The notes beneath the pieces were generated by a model. The model saw only the letters and a program-made list of their open reading frames with translations, ran no database searches and was not told where the DNA came from. Shown piece after piece: positions 1 to 3,707 of a stretch of 5,071 nucleotides of DNA. Position numbers and translations under genes: made by a program. How positions within the stretch are numbered: position 1 is the stretch's first letter; each line of letters starts with the position of its first letter. The stretch lies in NCBI GenBank assembly GCA_030917205.1, contig JAUPVE010000050.1, positions 1-5,071 on the forward strand, read 5' to 3'. Source of the DNA: Patescibacteria group bacterium. Its GTDB lineage: Bacteria > Patescibacteriota > Patescibacteriia > UBA1558 > GWA2-36-10.

Positions 1-374
1 TAATGAGTTACTTAAAAAAATTAGAAACAAAAAAACCACTGATAGTCTGTGGAGATTTTAATGTGGCTCATCAAGAAATTGATTTAGCGCGCCCCAAAGA
101 AAATGTTGGCAGTGCTGGCTTTAGTCCTGCAGAGAGAGCTTGGATGGATAAATTTTTGAGTAGCGGATTCAAAGATACTTTTCGTGAATTGCATCCGCAA
201 AAAATTCAGTATTCTTGGTGGAGCTATCGGGCCGGTGCTAGGGCTCGCAATGTTGGTTGGCGAATTGATTATTTTTGTGTCTCTAAAAATATTTTGAAAA
301 AAATAGACCAAGCTTTTATACTTGATCAAATTACTGGTTCGGATCATTGTCCAGTAGGGATTGAGATTATTTAA
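1..374 (+). CDS. xth: Exodeoxyribonuclease III / AP endonuclease (ExoA/XthA type), 3' part
   Basis: This is the C-terminal half of a Mg2+-dependent ExoIII-family AP endonuclease/3'-5' exonuclease, a cytoplasmic base-excision-repair enzyme that cleaves DNA at abasic sites. Counting from the first visible Met (base 3), the catalytic GDFN is at residues 17-20 (E. coli ExoIII D151/N153), the NVGWRIDYF strand at 83-91 carries the equivalent of D229, and GSDHCPV at 112-118 holds the catalytic Asp-His pair. The family signatures AHQEIDL and SWWSYR are also present. The family is about 250-270 aa; about 123 aa are visible, so the gene starts left of the window. The Met at base 3 is almost certainly internal, since relatives continue through this point. 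All visible catalytic residues are intact. It ends in TAA and is followed by a hairpin terminator. The family is certain; the exact substrate preference (ExoIII versus ExoA-like) cannot be told. Confidence 0.95.
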   Translation, partial: MSYLKKLETKKPLIVCGDFNVAHQEIDLARPKENVGSAGFSPAERAWMDKFLSSGFKDTFRELHPQKIQYSWWSYRAGARARNVGWRIDYFCVSKNILKKIDQAFILDQITGSDHCPVGIEII

Positions 375-386
375 TATAGTTTATAA

Positions 387-420
387 AAAAAGATTTTATT
401 TTTTAAAGTCTTTTTATTTT
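387..420 (+). terminator. Rho-independent terminator of the ExoIII gene
   Basis: An 11-bp A/T-rich stem (387-397 with 405-415, one T-G wobble at 394/408) closes a 7-nt loop and is followed by an imperfect T-run at 411-420. It lies 12 bases after the ExoIII stop codon. The stem is low in GC, so on its own it may be a weak terminator. It abuts the strong minus-strand terminator, so the two converging transcripts end back to back. Confidence 0.6.
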
Positions 421-474
421 GAAAAAAAATAAAGAGCCAGGATCTCACACATATTGATGTGCAAGACCCTGGCT
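421..474 (-). terminator. Strong rho-independent terminator of the small-gene cluster
   Basis: Read on the minus strand, bases 474-435 form an 18-bp stem (three G-U wobbles, no bulge) with a 4-base loop. The outer arm is AGCCAGG paired with CCTGGCT. A U-rich tail follows at once (minus strand of 434-421, CTTTATTTTTTTT). This is a textbook intrinsic terminator and shows that a real minus-strand transcript ends here. It lies 28 bases downstream of the stop codon of the 45-aa gene, so it serves that gene and probably the whole minus-strand cluster. Confidence 0.9.
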
Positions 475-477
475 AGG

Positions 478-494
478 TAGGGCCTAAAGCCCTA
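478..494 (-). other. Short 3'-UTR hairpin before the terminator
   Basis: TAGGGC (478-483) pairs with GCCCTA (489-494) around a 5-base loop. It lies between the stop codon of the 45-aa gene and the main terminator hairpin. There is no U-run next to it, so it is not a terminator by itself. It may stabilise the 3' end of the transcript, or be part of a larger folded 3' region. Confidence 0.5.
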
Positions 495-502
495 GGAAAG
501 AA

Positions 503-640
503 CTAGCGAATGACCTGGCCGGCATTGGGGCCGTCAAGGATGACGACTCCGCCACCCACGAGGGGCTGGACCGTGCAGGGGTAGAGAGACTCTTGGGGGG
601 TGGCCGGACGCGGCGCATCGCTCGGGTAATAGCCGTTCAT
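503..640 (-). CDS. 45-aa GC-rich orphan small protein (gene D of the cluster)
   Basis: This small ORF encodes 45 residues, starting MNGYYPSDAP and ending NAGQVIR, with a TAG stop. The start is supported by a perfect GGAGG (minus strand of 649-653) 8 nt before the ATG, and the gene is followed by a strong terminator. The N-terminal half is rich in Pro, Tyr and Ser with one Cys (residue 22). The C-terminal half is Gly/Val-rich (GGGVVILDGPNAG at 29-41) and faintly recalls the beta-turn of KOW-like motifs, too weakly to assign. There is no signal peptide or membrane segment. By my count the ORF is about 66 % GC in an AT-rich window, and it uses G/C-ending codons (CCG, GCG, CTC, GTC) that the neighbours avoid. 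That could reflect recent acquisition, selection on RNA structure, or high expression. I do not recognise the family. The alternative is a structured RNA, but the ideal SD, ATG and stop spacing favour translation. Confidence 0.65.
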   Translation of the reverse strand: MNGYYPSDAPRPATPQESLYPCTVQPLVGGGVVILDGPNAGQVIR

Positions 641-648
641 GGGTTTAG

Positions 649-653
649 CCTCC
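649..653 (-). promoter_or_regulatory. Shine-Dalgarno site deciding the start of the 45-aa gene
   Basis: On the minus strand this reads GGAGG, 8 nt upstream of the ATG at 640. It is the main evidence that this very short, GC-rich ORF is translated. Confidence 0.75.
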
Positions 654-671
654 GGAAACGAGAATACTTTC

Positions 672-697
672 ACGCTTCAAAGGTATTATTGAAGCGT
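672..697 (-). other. Perfect 9-bp hairpin in the leader of the 45-aa gene
   Basis: ACGCTTCAA (672-680) is a perfect inverted repeat of TTGAAGCGT (689-697) around an 8-base loop. It lies 18 bases upstream of the GGAGG of the 45-aa gene, inside the 116-base gap after the 65-aa gene. No T-run follows it on either strand, so it is not an intrinsic terminator. It could be an RNA element controlling translation or processing, or a DNA operator for a dimeric regulator. Confidence 0.6.
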
Positions 698-736
698 ACG
701 TAATGAGACAAGCTCCTTTTGTTTGGGTTATTTTTG

Positions 737-754
737 CCAACCGGAATTGGTTGG
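737..754 (-). other. Intergenic hairpin just after the 65-aa gene
   Basis: CCAACC (737-742) pairs with GGTTGG (749-754) around 6 bases and begins two bases beyond the stop codon of the 65-aa gene. On the minus strand it is followed by an A-rich rather than U-rich stretch, so it does not look like a terminator. It may protect the 3' end of a processed upstream message and allow different amounts of the 45-aa and upstream products. Confidence 0.45.
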
Positions 755-756
755 TT

Positions 757-954
757 TTAGTAAGTGATGTATGGCGGCAGCCAGTTGTGTCGATGCTGAC
801 AGTGCGCACATTCTTGTGGTTCGGGTAGTTTTTCCGTGAATCTTTTTTCAATATCTGGTAGTAAAATTTCAGGATCAAGAAAACGTTGTTGGCAGGGAGG
901 GATAGGATTGCCAAAGATGTCTAGTTGACAGGCTAGAGGACAGCGTAAAAACAT
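757..954 (-). CDS. 65-aa Cys/His-rich small protein (gene C of the cluster)
   Basis: This unrecognised 65-residue protein starts MFLRCPLACQ. Cysteines are at 5, 9, 21, 49 and 52, with a C-terminal CAHCQHRH cluster (49-56) giving three His beside the CxxC. The CxxxC plus CxHC arrangement resembles a small zinc-binding fold; metal binding is inferred, not shown. There is no signal peptide or membrane helix. An in-frame GTG at 972 would add six residues, but the ATG at 954 is preferred because AAGG (minus strand of 962-965, within GAAGGTGAG) lies 7 nt before it. It starts 39 nt after the 72-aa gene ends and is probably co-transcribed with it. It shares a D-x-F-G-x-x-I ... C segment and a P-x-E-C-x-x-C segment with the 72-aa protein, so the two may be diverged paralogues. 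Confidence 0.7.
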   Translation of the reverse strand: MFLRCPLACQLDIFGNPIPPCQQRFLDPEILLPDIEKRFTEKLPEPQECAHCQHRHNWLPPYITY

Positions 955-993
955 TTTCTCACCTTCTTTCACTGTTAGTGCTGGGGGAGCTTT

Positions 994-1212
994 TTATTGA
1001 GTAAGCGTTGTTTTGTCGAGTGGTACACAAATGTAAGTATTTTCACATTGTAGGCATTCAGGAAAAAATATGTTTGTATTGAGGTAGTGTGGTAGAGCAT
1101 TATTACTGCGAGTTCCATAGATAAACATTTTTTTATGACACGGTGTGAAATAATTACATTTTGTTTTGATAAGCATGCCAAATTCGTCGTAGTAAAAATG
1201 CTCAAACAACAT
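994..1212 (-). CDS. 72-aa Cys-rich, aromatic small protein (gene B of the cluster)
   Basis: This unrecognised 72-residue protein starts MLFEHFYYDE. Cysteines are at 19, 25, 53, 56 and 62. C19-x5-C25-His in the first half and C53-x2-C56 in the second half could together coordinate a metal, in the manner of a small zinc ribbon (inference). It is rich in Tyr/Phe and has no signal peptide or clear membrane segment. The frame stays open upstream to about 1245, but the start at 1212 is chosen because AAAGGAGGG ends 5 nt before it, with the GGAGG core 6 nt away, one of the best ribosome sites in the window. It begins 41 nt after the 77-aa gene ends. Paired segments DEFGMLIKTKC (9-19) and PECLQC (51-56) have counterparts in the 65-aa product, which supports a coding role for both. 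Confidence 0.72.
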   Translation of the reverse strand: MLFEHFYYDEFGMLIKTKCNYFTPCHKKMFIYGTRSNNALPHYLNTNIFFPECLQCENTYICVPLDKTTLTQ

Positions 1213-1218
1213 TTTGGC

Positions 1219-1223
1219 CCTCC
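1219..1223 (-). promoter_or_regulatory. Shine-Dalgarno site deciding the start of the 72-aa gene
   Basis: The minus strand reads AAAGGAGGG here, with the GGAGG core 6 nt before the ATG at 1212. It selects this start over longer in-frame alternatives that lack such a site. Confidence 0.75.
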
Positions 1224-1253
1224 TTTCAGTTTGGTAATTGACCAAGAAATTTC

Positions 1254-1487
1254 TTAGTCATTTTTTGGGGGACGCAGGTGTTCATTGAGGGAGAGTAGGC
1301 TATCATAAATAGCGCAATGGGGATTGTAGTAGCCGATATTTCCGTGGCAGGCATAGTGTGAATAGTAGTCGTTCATGCGTTGGCCAAAAGTGAAATCACT
1401 AGAATAGTTATGAATAGGCAGGTGGAAGGGGCACTTGTTGTCAGGGCAGGTGACGTTTGAACAGATGGGTAGTTCGTTGTTTTCCAT
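1254..1487 (-). CDS. 77-aa Cys/His-rich small protein (gene A, first of the cluster)
   Basis: This unrecognised 77-residue protein starts MENNELPICS. Cysteines are at 9, 14, 19, 47 and 58, in a C-x4-C-x4-C-Pro cluster near the N terminus and a CHGNIGYYNPHC segment at 47-58. Several His residues (22, 26, 44, 48, 57) lie nearby. The spacing suggests a metal-bound or disulfide-stabilised mini-domain, but no known motif matches exactly. There is no signal peptide and no membrane helix. The ATG is supported by AAAGGATG on the minus strand (AGGA 7 nt before the start). It is the first gene of the minus-strand cluster and divergent from the TrmB-type regulator, with 199 bases between the two start codons. 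That arrangement often means the regulator controls its neighbour (inference). Confidence 0.75.
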   Translation of the reverse strand: MENNELPICSNVTCPDNKCPFHLPIHNYSSDFTFGQRMNDYYSHYACHGNIGYYNPHCAIYDSLLSLNEHLRPPKND

Positions 1488-1508
1488 GACAACATCCTTT
1501 CGGCGGTT

Positions 1509-1529
1509 TTTGACTTTAGTATTGTCAAA
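1509..1529 (-). other. Inverted repeat in the leader of the small-gene cluster
   Basis: TTTGAC (1509-1514) and GTCAAA (1524-1529) are perfect 6-bp inverted repeats separated by 9 bases, 21 to 42 bases upstream of the first small gene's ATG. It could be an operator or a leader hairpin. It lies just upstream of the SD (1495-1500) without covering it. On the minus strand the second arm creates a TTGACA-like hexamer, but no -10 follows at the right distance. Confidence 0.45.
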
Positions 1530-1539
1530 GTACGGACTT

Positions 1540-1545
1540 AATATA
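1540..1545 (-). promoter_or_regulatory. Possible -10 box for the small-gene cluster
   Basis: The minus strand reads TATATT, a 5/6 match to a sigma70 -10 element. It would place transcription start near 1533, about 45 bases before the first small gene. No good -35 is present 16-18 bases upstream, so this is only a candidate. The AT-rich region 1546-1630 offers other weak options. Confidence 0.25.
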
Positions 1546-1633
1546 AATTTAGCAGTAATCCAAAATATGTCATTGTCTTAATTTATATATTTTGTTAATT
1601 TCCCTTTAAATTCATAAAAAAATAGATTATTAA

Positions 1634-1664
1634 AAAAAAGTGTTACAATTCTTGACACTTTTTT
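1634..1664. promoter_or_regulatory. 10-bp inverted repeat (candidate operator) over the regulator's -35
   Basis: AAAAAAGTGT (1634-1643) and ACACTTTTTT (1655-1664) form a perfect 10-bp inverted repeat around 11 bases. The right arm covers most of the -35 hexamer at 1652-1657. No gene ends upstream on the plus strand, so a terminator role is unlikely. A dimeric winged-helix regulator bound here would block its own promoter. Autoregulation by the adjacent TrmB-type protein is inferred. Confidence 0.55.
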
Positions 1665-1680
1665 GATCCTGGTATATGAT
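1652..1680 (+). promoter_or_regulatory. Near-consensus sigma70 promoter of the TrmB-type gene
   Basis: TTGACA (1652-1657, 6/6), a 17-base spacer, then TATGAT (1675-1680, 5/6). The expected start point, 6-8 bases past the -10, falls at 1687 or within a base of it. That is the A of the ATG start codon, so the mRNA should be leaderless. Confidence 0.8.
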
Positions 1681-1686
1681 CGAAAT

Positions 1687-2466
1687 ATGGACATTATTAA
1701 AGATTTACAAAAATTAAACCTAGATGAAAGAGAAGCTAAGGTATACCTAGCCTTATTAGAGTCGGGAGCGACTACTCCGCTAGCTATAGCCAATAAAACA
1801 GGTCTAAAAAGGCCAACGGTTTATTTAGTATTAGAAGATTTACGTCGTAAGCAATTAGCCGGACTGACTTTTAAAGGTAAAAAAACTTTTTATACTGCTG
1901 ATCCTCCTAGTCGTTTTTTGCGTCAAATCAGGGAGCAGGAGCAGACAGCTTTAGAGCTCTTGCCATTACTCAAGGCTTTTGCTCGTCAGGCCAAAGACCA
2001 GCCGGTGATCAGATATTATGACCACCGTGAAGATATGGAGAAAGTTTGGTTAGAGGAGATTGGTTATGCCAAACAAAATGATTTTATGTCCAATCACGCT
2101 AAATGGCTAGAACACTTTCCTAACTTATTTGAAGCCTTAGAGAAAAAAGTTGGAAGTGGTGAAATTCAAAAAACTCGTGGATTAATCTCTCACGATGATG
2201 TTAATTTAGATTTTTTGCAGGAGCCCAAAAGGGCGCGTCGTCATATGAGAGTCATACCTTCTGGTTATCACTTCAATTATGATTTGTCTTTGTGGGAAAA
2301 TAATGTAGCACTTTACTCTTTTGAACATCGCTACATGTTGGTGATTACGGATAAAGCCTTAGCTGAAGTTTTCCACGCAATTTTTGAAATAATCTGGAGT
2401 GTATCTCTGACAGCAGAAGATTATGTTAAACAAAAGAAAATTAAATTGAAAAAGAAAAAAAGATAA
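1687..2466 (+). CDS. TrmB-family winged-helix transcriptional regulator
   Basis: This 259-aa cytoplasmic DNA-binding protein has the TrmB N-terminal winged helix (about 1-70). The signature L-x-L-x-E-x-E-A-x-V-Y-x-x-L-L is at 10-24, and the recognition helix is around RPTVYLVLEDLRRK (42-55). A helical linker (75-103) probably mediates dimerisation. The C-terminal part (105-245, beginning VIRYYDHREDMEKVW) resembles the sensor-like domain of bacterial TrmB-like proteins, whose ligands are mostly unknown. The tail (248-259) is strongly Lys-rich, which may add non-specific DNA affinity. The start at ATG 1687 is chosen over an in-frame TTG at 1663: the family begins just before the helix, the TTG lies inside the promoter, and the promoter start point coincides with this ATG. 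There is no SD. It is divergent from the small Cys-rich genes, its likely targets together with itself. Family certain; ligand and targets unknown. Confidence 0.92.
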   Translation: MDIIKDLQKLNLDEREAKVYLALLESGATTPLAIANKTGLKRPTVYLVLEDLRRKQLAGLTFKGKKTFYTADPPSRFLRQIREQEQTALELLPLLKAFARQAKDQPVIRYYDHREDMEKVWLEEIGYAKQNDFMSNHAKWLEHFPNLFEALEKKVGSGEIQKTRGLISHDDVNLDFLQEPKRARRHMRVIPSGYHFNYDLSLWENNVALYSFEHRYMLVITDKALAEVFHAIFEIIWSVSLTAEDYVKQKKIKLKKKKR

Positions 2467-2468
2467 AT

Positions 2469-2495
2469 AAAAAACTACCTTGAAGGTAGTTTTTT
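2469..2495. terminator. Bidirectional terminator between convergent genes
   Basis: A 12-bp perfect stem (2469-2480 with 2484-2495) closes a 3-base TGA loop. It has an A-run on one side and a T-run on the other, so it can terminate the regulator transcript (plus) and the DUF4015 transcript (minus). It fills essentially the whole 30-base gap between the two stop codons. Confidence 0.88.
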
Positions 2496-2496
2496 A

Positions 2497-3633
2497 TTAC
2501 TCGACAAACATATAGTCTGCATAGACATTGCGGGCATTCCAAAATAGCCAGCCGGAGGTACTGCTAGCGTTTTCAGTAGCCTTGATTTGGGCTTTTATTT
2601 TTTCTTTATCATAGACAGCGCCGATAGAGAAAGCTTGCAGCCAAGGTCTTATTTTGGCTCGACGATTTTCAGTGGTGGTGCTCGCTAGGTCAAGTCCATA
2701 GGCAACCACTGGTCCAGGATATTCAGCTGAATTGGTGTAGCCTAGATAAGTTTTTGGATAATGTGAGGCATACATCATAGGAGAGATGTCATCAAAATAA
2801 TCCAAGGCATCAATCAAGCGTTGGCCAATATTTAAATCATAATTGTCTTTGGTATTATCCATGACCAGACCAAACATATCTATAGAAAGATTGGTGACAC
2901 CAGCCAGATTTCTGGATAAATATTGATAAAAACTTTTCATGACCTCATATTTTTGCTGCTCAGGAGCTAGATTGTAGGCGAGGCTAGCCATAGGACCATC
3001 ACTGGGATAGCGCATGTAGTCAAAATTTATTTCATCAAAGCCTAAAGATACAGCTTCTTTGGCAATATTGAGATTGTATTCCCAGACTTTTTCTTTGGCT
3101 GGATCAAGCCAAGCTAGTTTTTTGTTGTCATACCAGATACCGCCGCTTTTGTTGTGAAAGGCCAACTCAGGTTGAGCTTCGGCTAAGACCGGATCTTGGA
3201 AGACTGTTTGTCTGGCGATAATATATATATCAGCAGCGTGAAAATCATCAATCACTTGGCGCACATCCATTTTTATTTTTTTAGCTTTGATATCATTGAC
3301 TTCAGCTATTTGACTATCATAAAGAATATAGCCAGAGTAGTCCTTGATATCTATGACTACGCTATTGATATAGCCTTTTTTTAGTTTTGTGATCAGTGTT
3401 TGGCGATAGTCATCAGAGCCAGCCGAAGCAGCGGTCAGATAAATACCGCGCACATATTTTGGCTTTTTTAGGTGGAGTAATTTTTCTGGCGTAGAGCTTG
3501 TTGTTTCGGTATTACTGTTAGTGGTATTTTCTTGGTAGCGAATCTGGGCTAATGGTAGTTGATCGGCTACTACAAAAGCTAGGCCCAATAAAATAGGGTA
3601 GATTATTAACTTTTTTTTACCAATTGATAGCAT
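2497..3633 (-). CDS. Membrane-anchored putative glycoside hydrolase (DUF4015 family)
   Basis: This 378-aa protein probably acts outside the cytoplasmic membrane on a polysaccharide. The family (DUF4015, predicted TIM-barrel glycosyl hydrolase) has no settled substrate. Residues 9-22 form an N-terminal hydrophobic anchor after a basic KKK. A Ser/Thr/Asn-rich linker (36-50) follows, then the catalytic-type domain (about 58-378). Family motifs in order are VRGIYLT (61-67), VVIDIKDYSG (92-101), FDEINFDYMRYPSDG (199-213), IDMFG (251-255), DDISPMMYASHYP (281-293), RPWLQAF (329-335) and GWLFWNARNVY (361-371). Acidic residues on strand ends (D95, D205, D252) are candidate active-site residues (inference). 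The length is typical and there is no truncation. The ATG at 3633 has no SD, but a TATAAT lies 6 bases before it, which suggests a leaderless transcript. It is divergent from an M23 peptidase, consistent with a shared envelope role. Confidence 0.88.
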   Translation of the reverse strand: MLSIGKKKLIIYPILLGLAFVVADQLPLAQIRYQENTTNSNTETTSSTPEKLLHLKKPKYVRGIYLTAASAGSDDYRQTLITKLKKGYINSVVIDIKDYSGYILYDSQIAEVNDIKAKKIKMDVRQVIDDFHAADIYIIARQTVFQDPVLAEAQPELAFHNKSGGIWYDNKKLAWLDPAKEKVWEYNLNIAKEAVSLGFDEINFDYMRYPSDGPMASLAYNLAPEQQKYEVMKSFYQYLSRNLAGVTNLSIDMFGLVMDNTKDNYDLNIGQRLIDALDYFDDISPMMYASHYPKTYLGYTNSAEYPGPVVAYGLDLASTTTENRRAKIRPWLQAFSIGAVYDKEKIKAQIKATENASSTSGWLFWNARNVYADYMFVE

Positions 3634-3639
3634 AAGTCT

Positions 3640-3645
3640 ATTATA
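3640..3645 (-). promoter_or_regulatory. -10 box of the DUF4015 gene (leaderless)
   Basis: The minus strand reads TATAAT (6/6), only 6 bases before the ATG at 3633, so transcription should begin at or next to the start codon. The -35 position (about 3663-3668) is a poor match. The promoter may therefore be weak or activator-dependent. Confidence 0.55.
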
Positions 3646-3671
3646 TATAAAAACGAAGTGTTTTCATAGGG

Positions 3672-3700
3672 TTGCTAAAATTGTTATATTTAATTAAAAT
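3672..3700 (+). promoter_or_regulatory. Promoter of the M23 peptidase gene (leaderless)
   Basis: TTGCTA (3672-3677, 4/6), a 17-base spacer, and TAAAAT (3695-3700, 5/6), followed by 7 bases to the ATG at 3708. The expected transcription start coincides with the start codon, and no SD is present. The -35 abuts the -35 position of the divergent DUF4015 gene, so the two promoters are packed back to back. Confidence 0.65.
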
Positions 3701-3707
3701 AGAATAT

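Noticed and set aside
503..640. 45-aa product as a RiPP or bacteriocin precursor
   Set aside because: The size and Gly-rich C terminus invite the idea, but no modification enzyme, transporter or protease lies nearby, and there is only one Cys and no clear leader/core boundary.
663..710. Internal promoter for the 45-aa gene (minus-strand TTGTCT, 17 bases, TAATAC)
   Set aside because: The spacing is right but the hexamers match consensus at only 4/6 and 3/6, and the -10 would fall in the loop of the hairpin at 672-697. This is too weak to list.
645..914. 89-codon minus-strand open frame overlapping the 65-aa gene and its downstream gap
   Set aside because: It overlaps the 65-aa gene in another frame, has no good ribosome site and shows no recognisable motif, whereas the 65-aa frame has an SD and patterned cysteines.
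975..1205. 76-codon minus-strand open frame overlapping the 72-aa gene
   Set aside because: The competing frame has the GGAGG-led start and the Cys motifs shared with the next gene; this one looks like its shadow.
503..1487. Toxin-antitoxin or phage-defence module
   Set aside because: Small tandem genes suggested it, but there is no nuclease, antitoxin HTH or defence-domain motif in the small proteins, and the regulator is of TrmB type.
1663..1686. TTG start giving eight extra residues on the TrmB-type protein
   Set aside because: The codon lies between the -35 and -10 of the gene's own promoter, and the family's N terminus fits the ATG at 1687.
3196..3384. 62-codon plus-strand open frame inside the DUF4015 gene
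   Set aside because: It is antisense to a conserved coding region, with no ribosome site or motif of its own.
3672..3707. TTG start giving twelve extra residues on the M23 peptidase
   Set aside because: The TTG is part of the likely -35 box, and ATG 3708 leads directly into a normal basic-plus-hydrophobic anchor.
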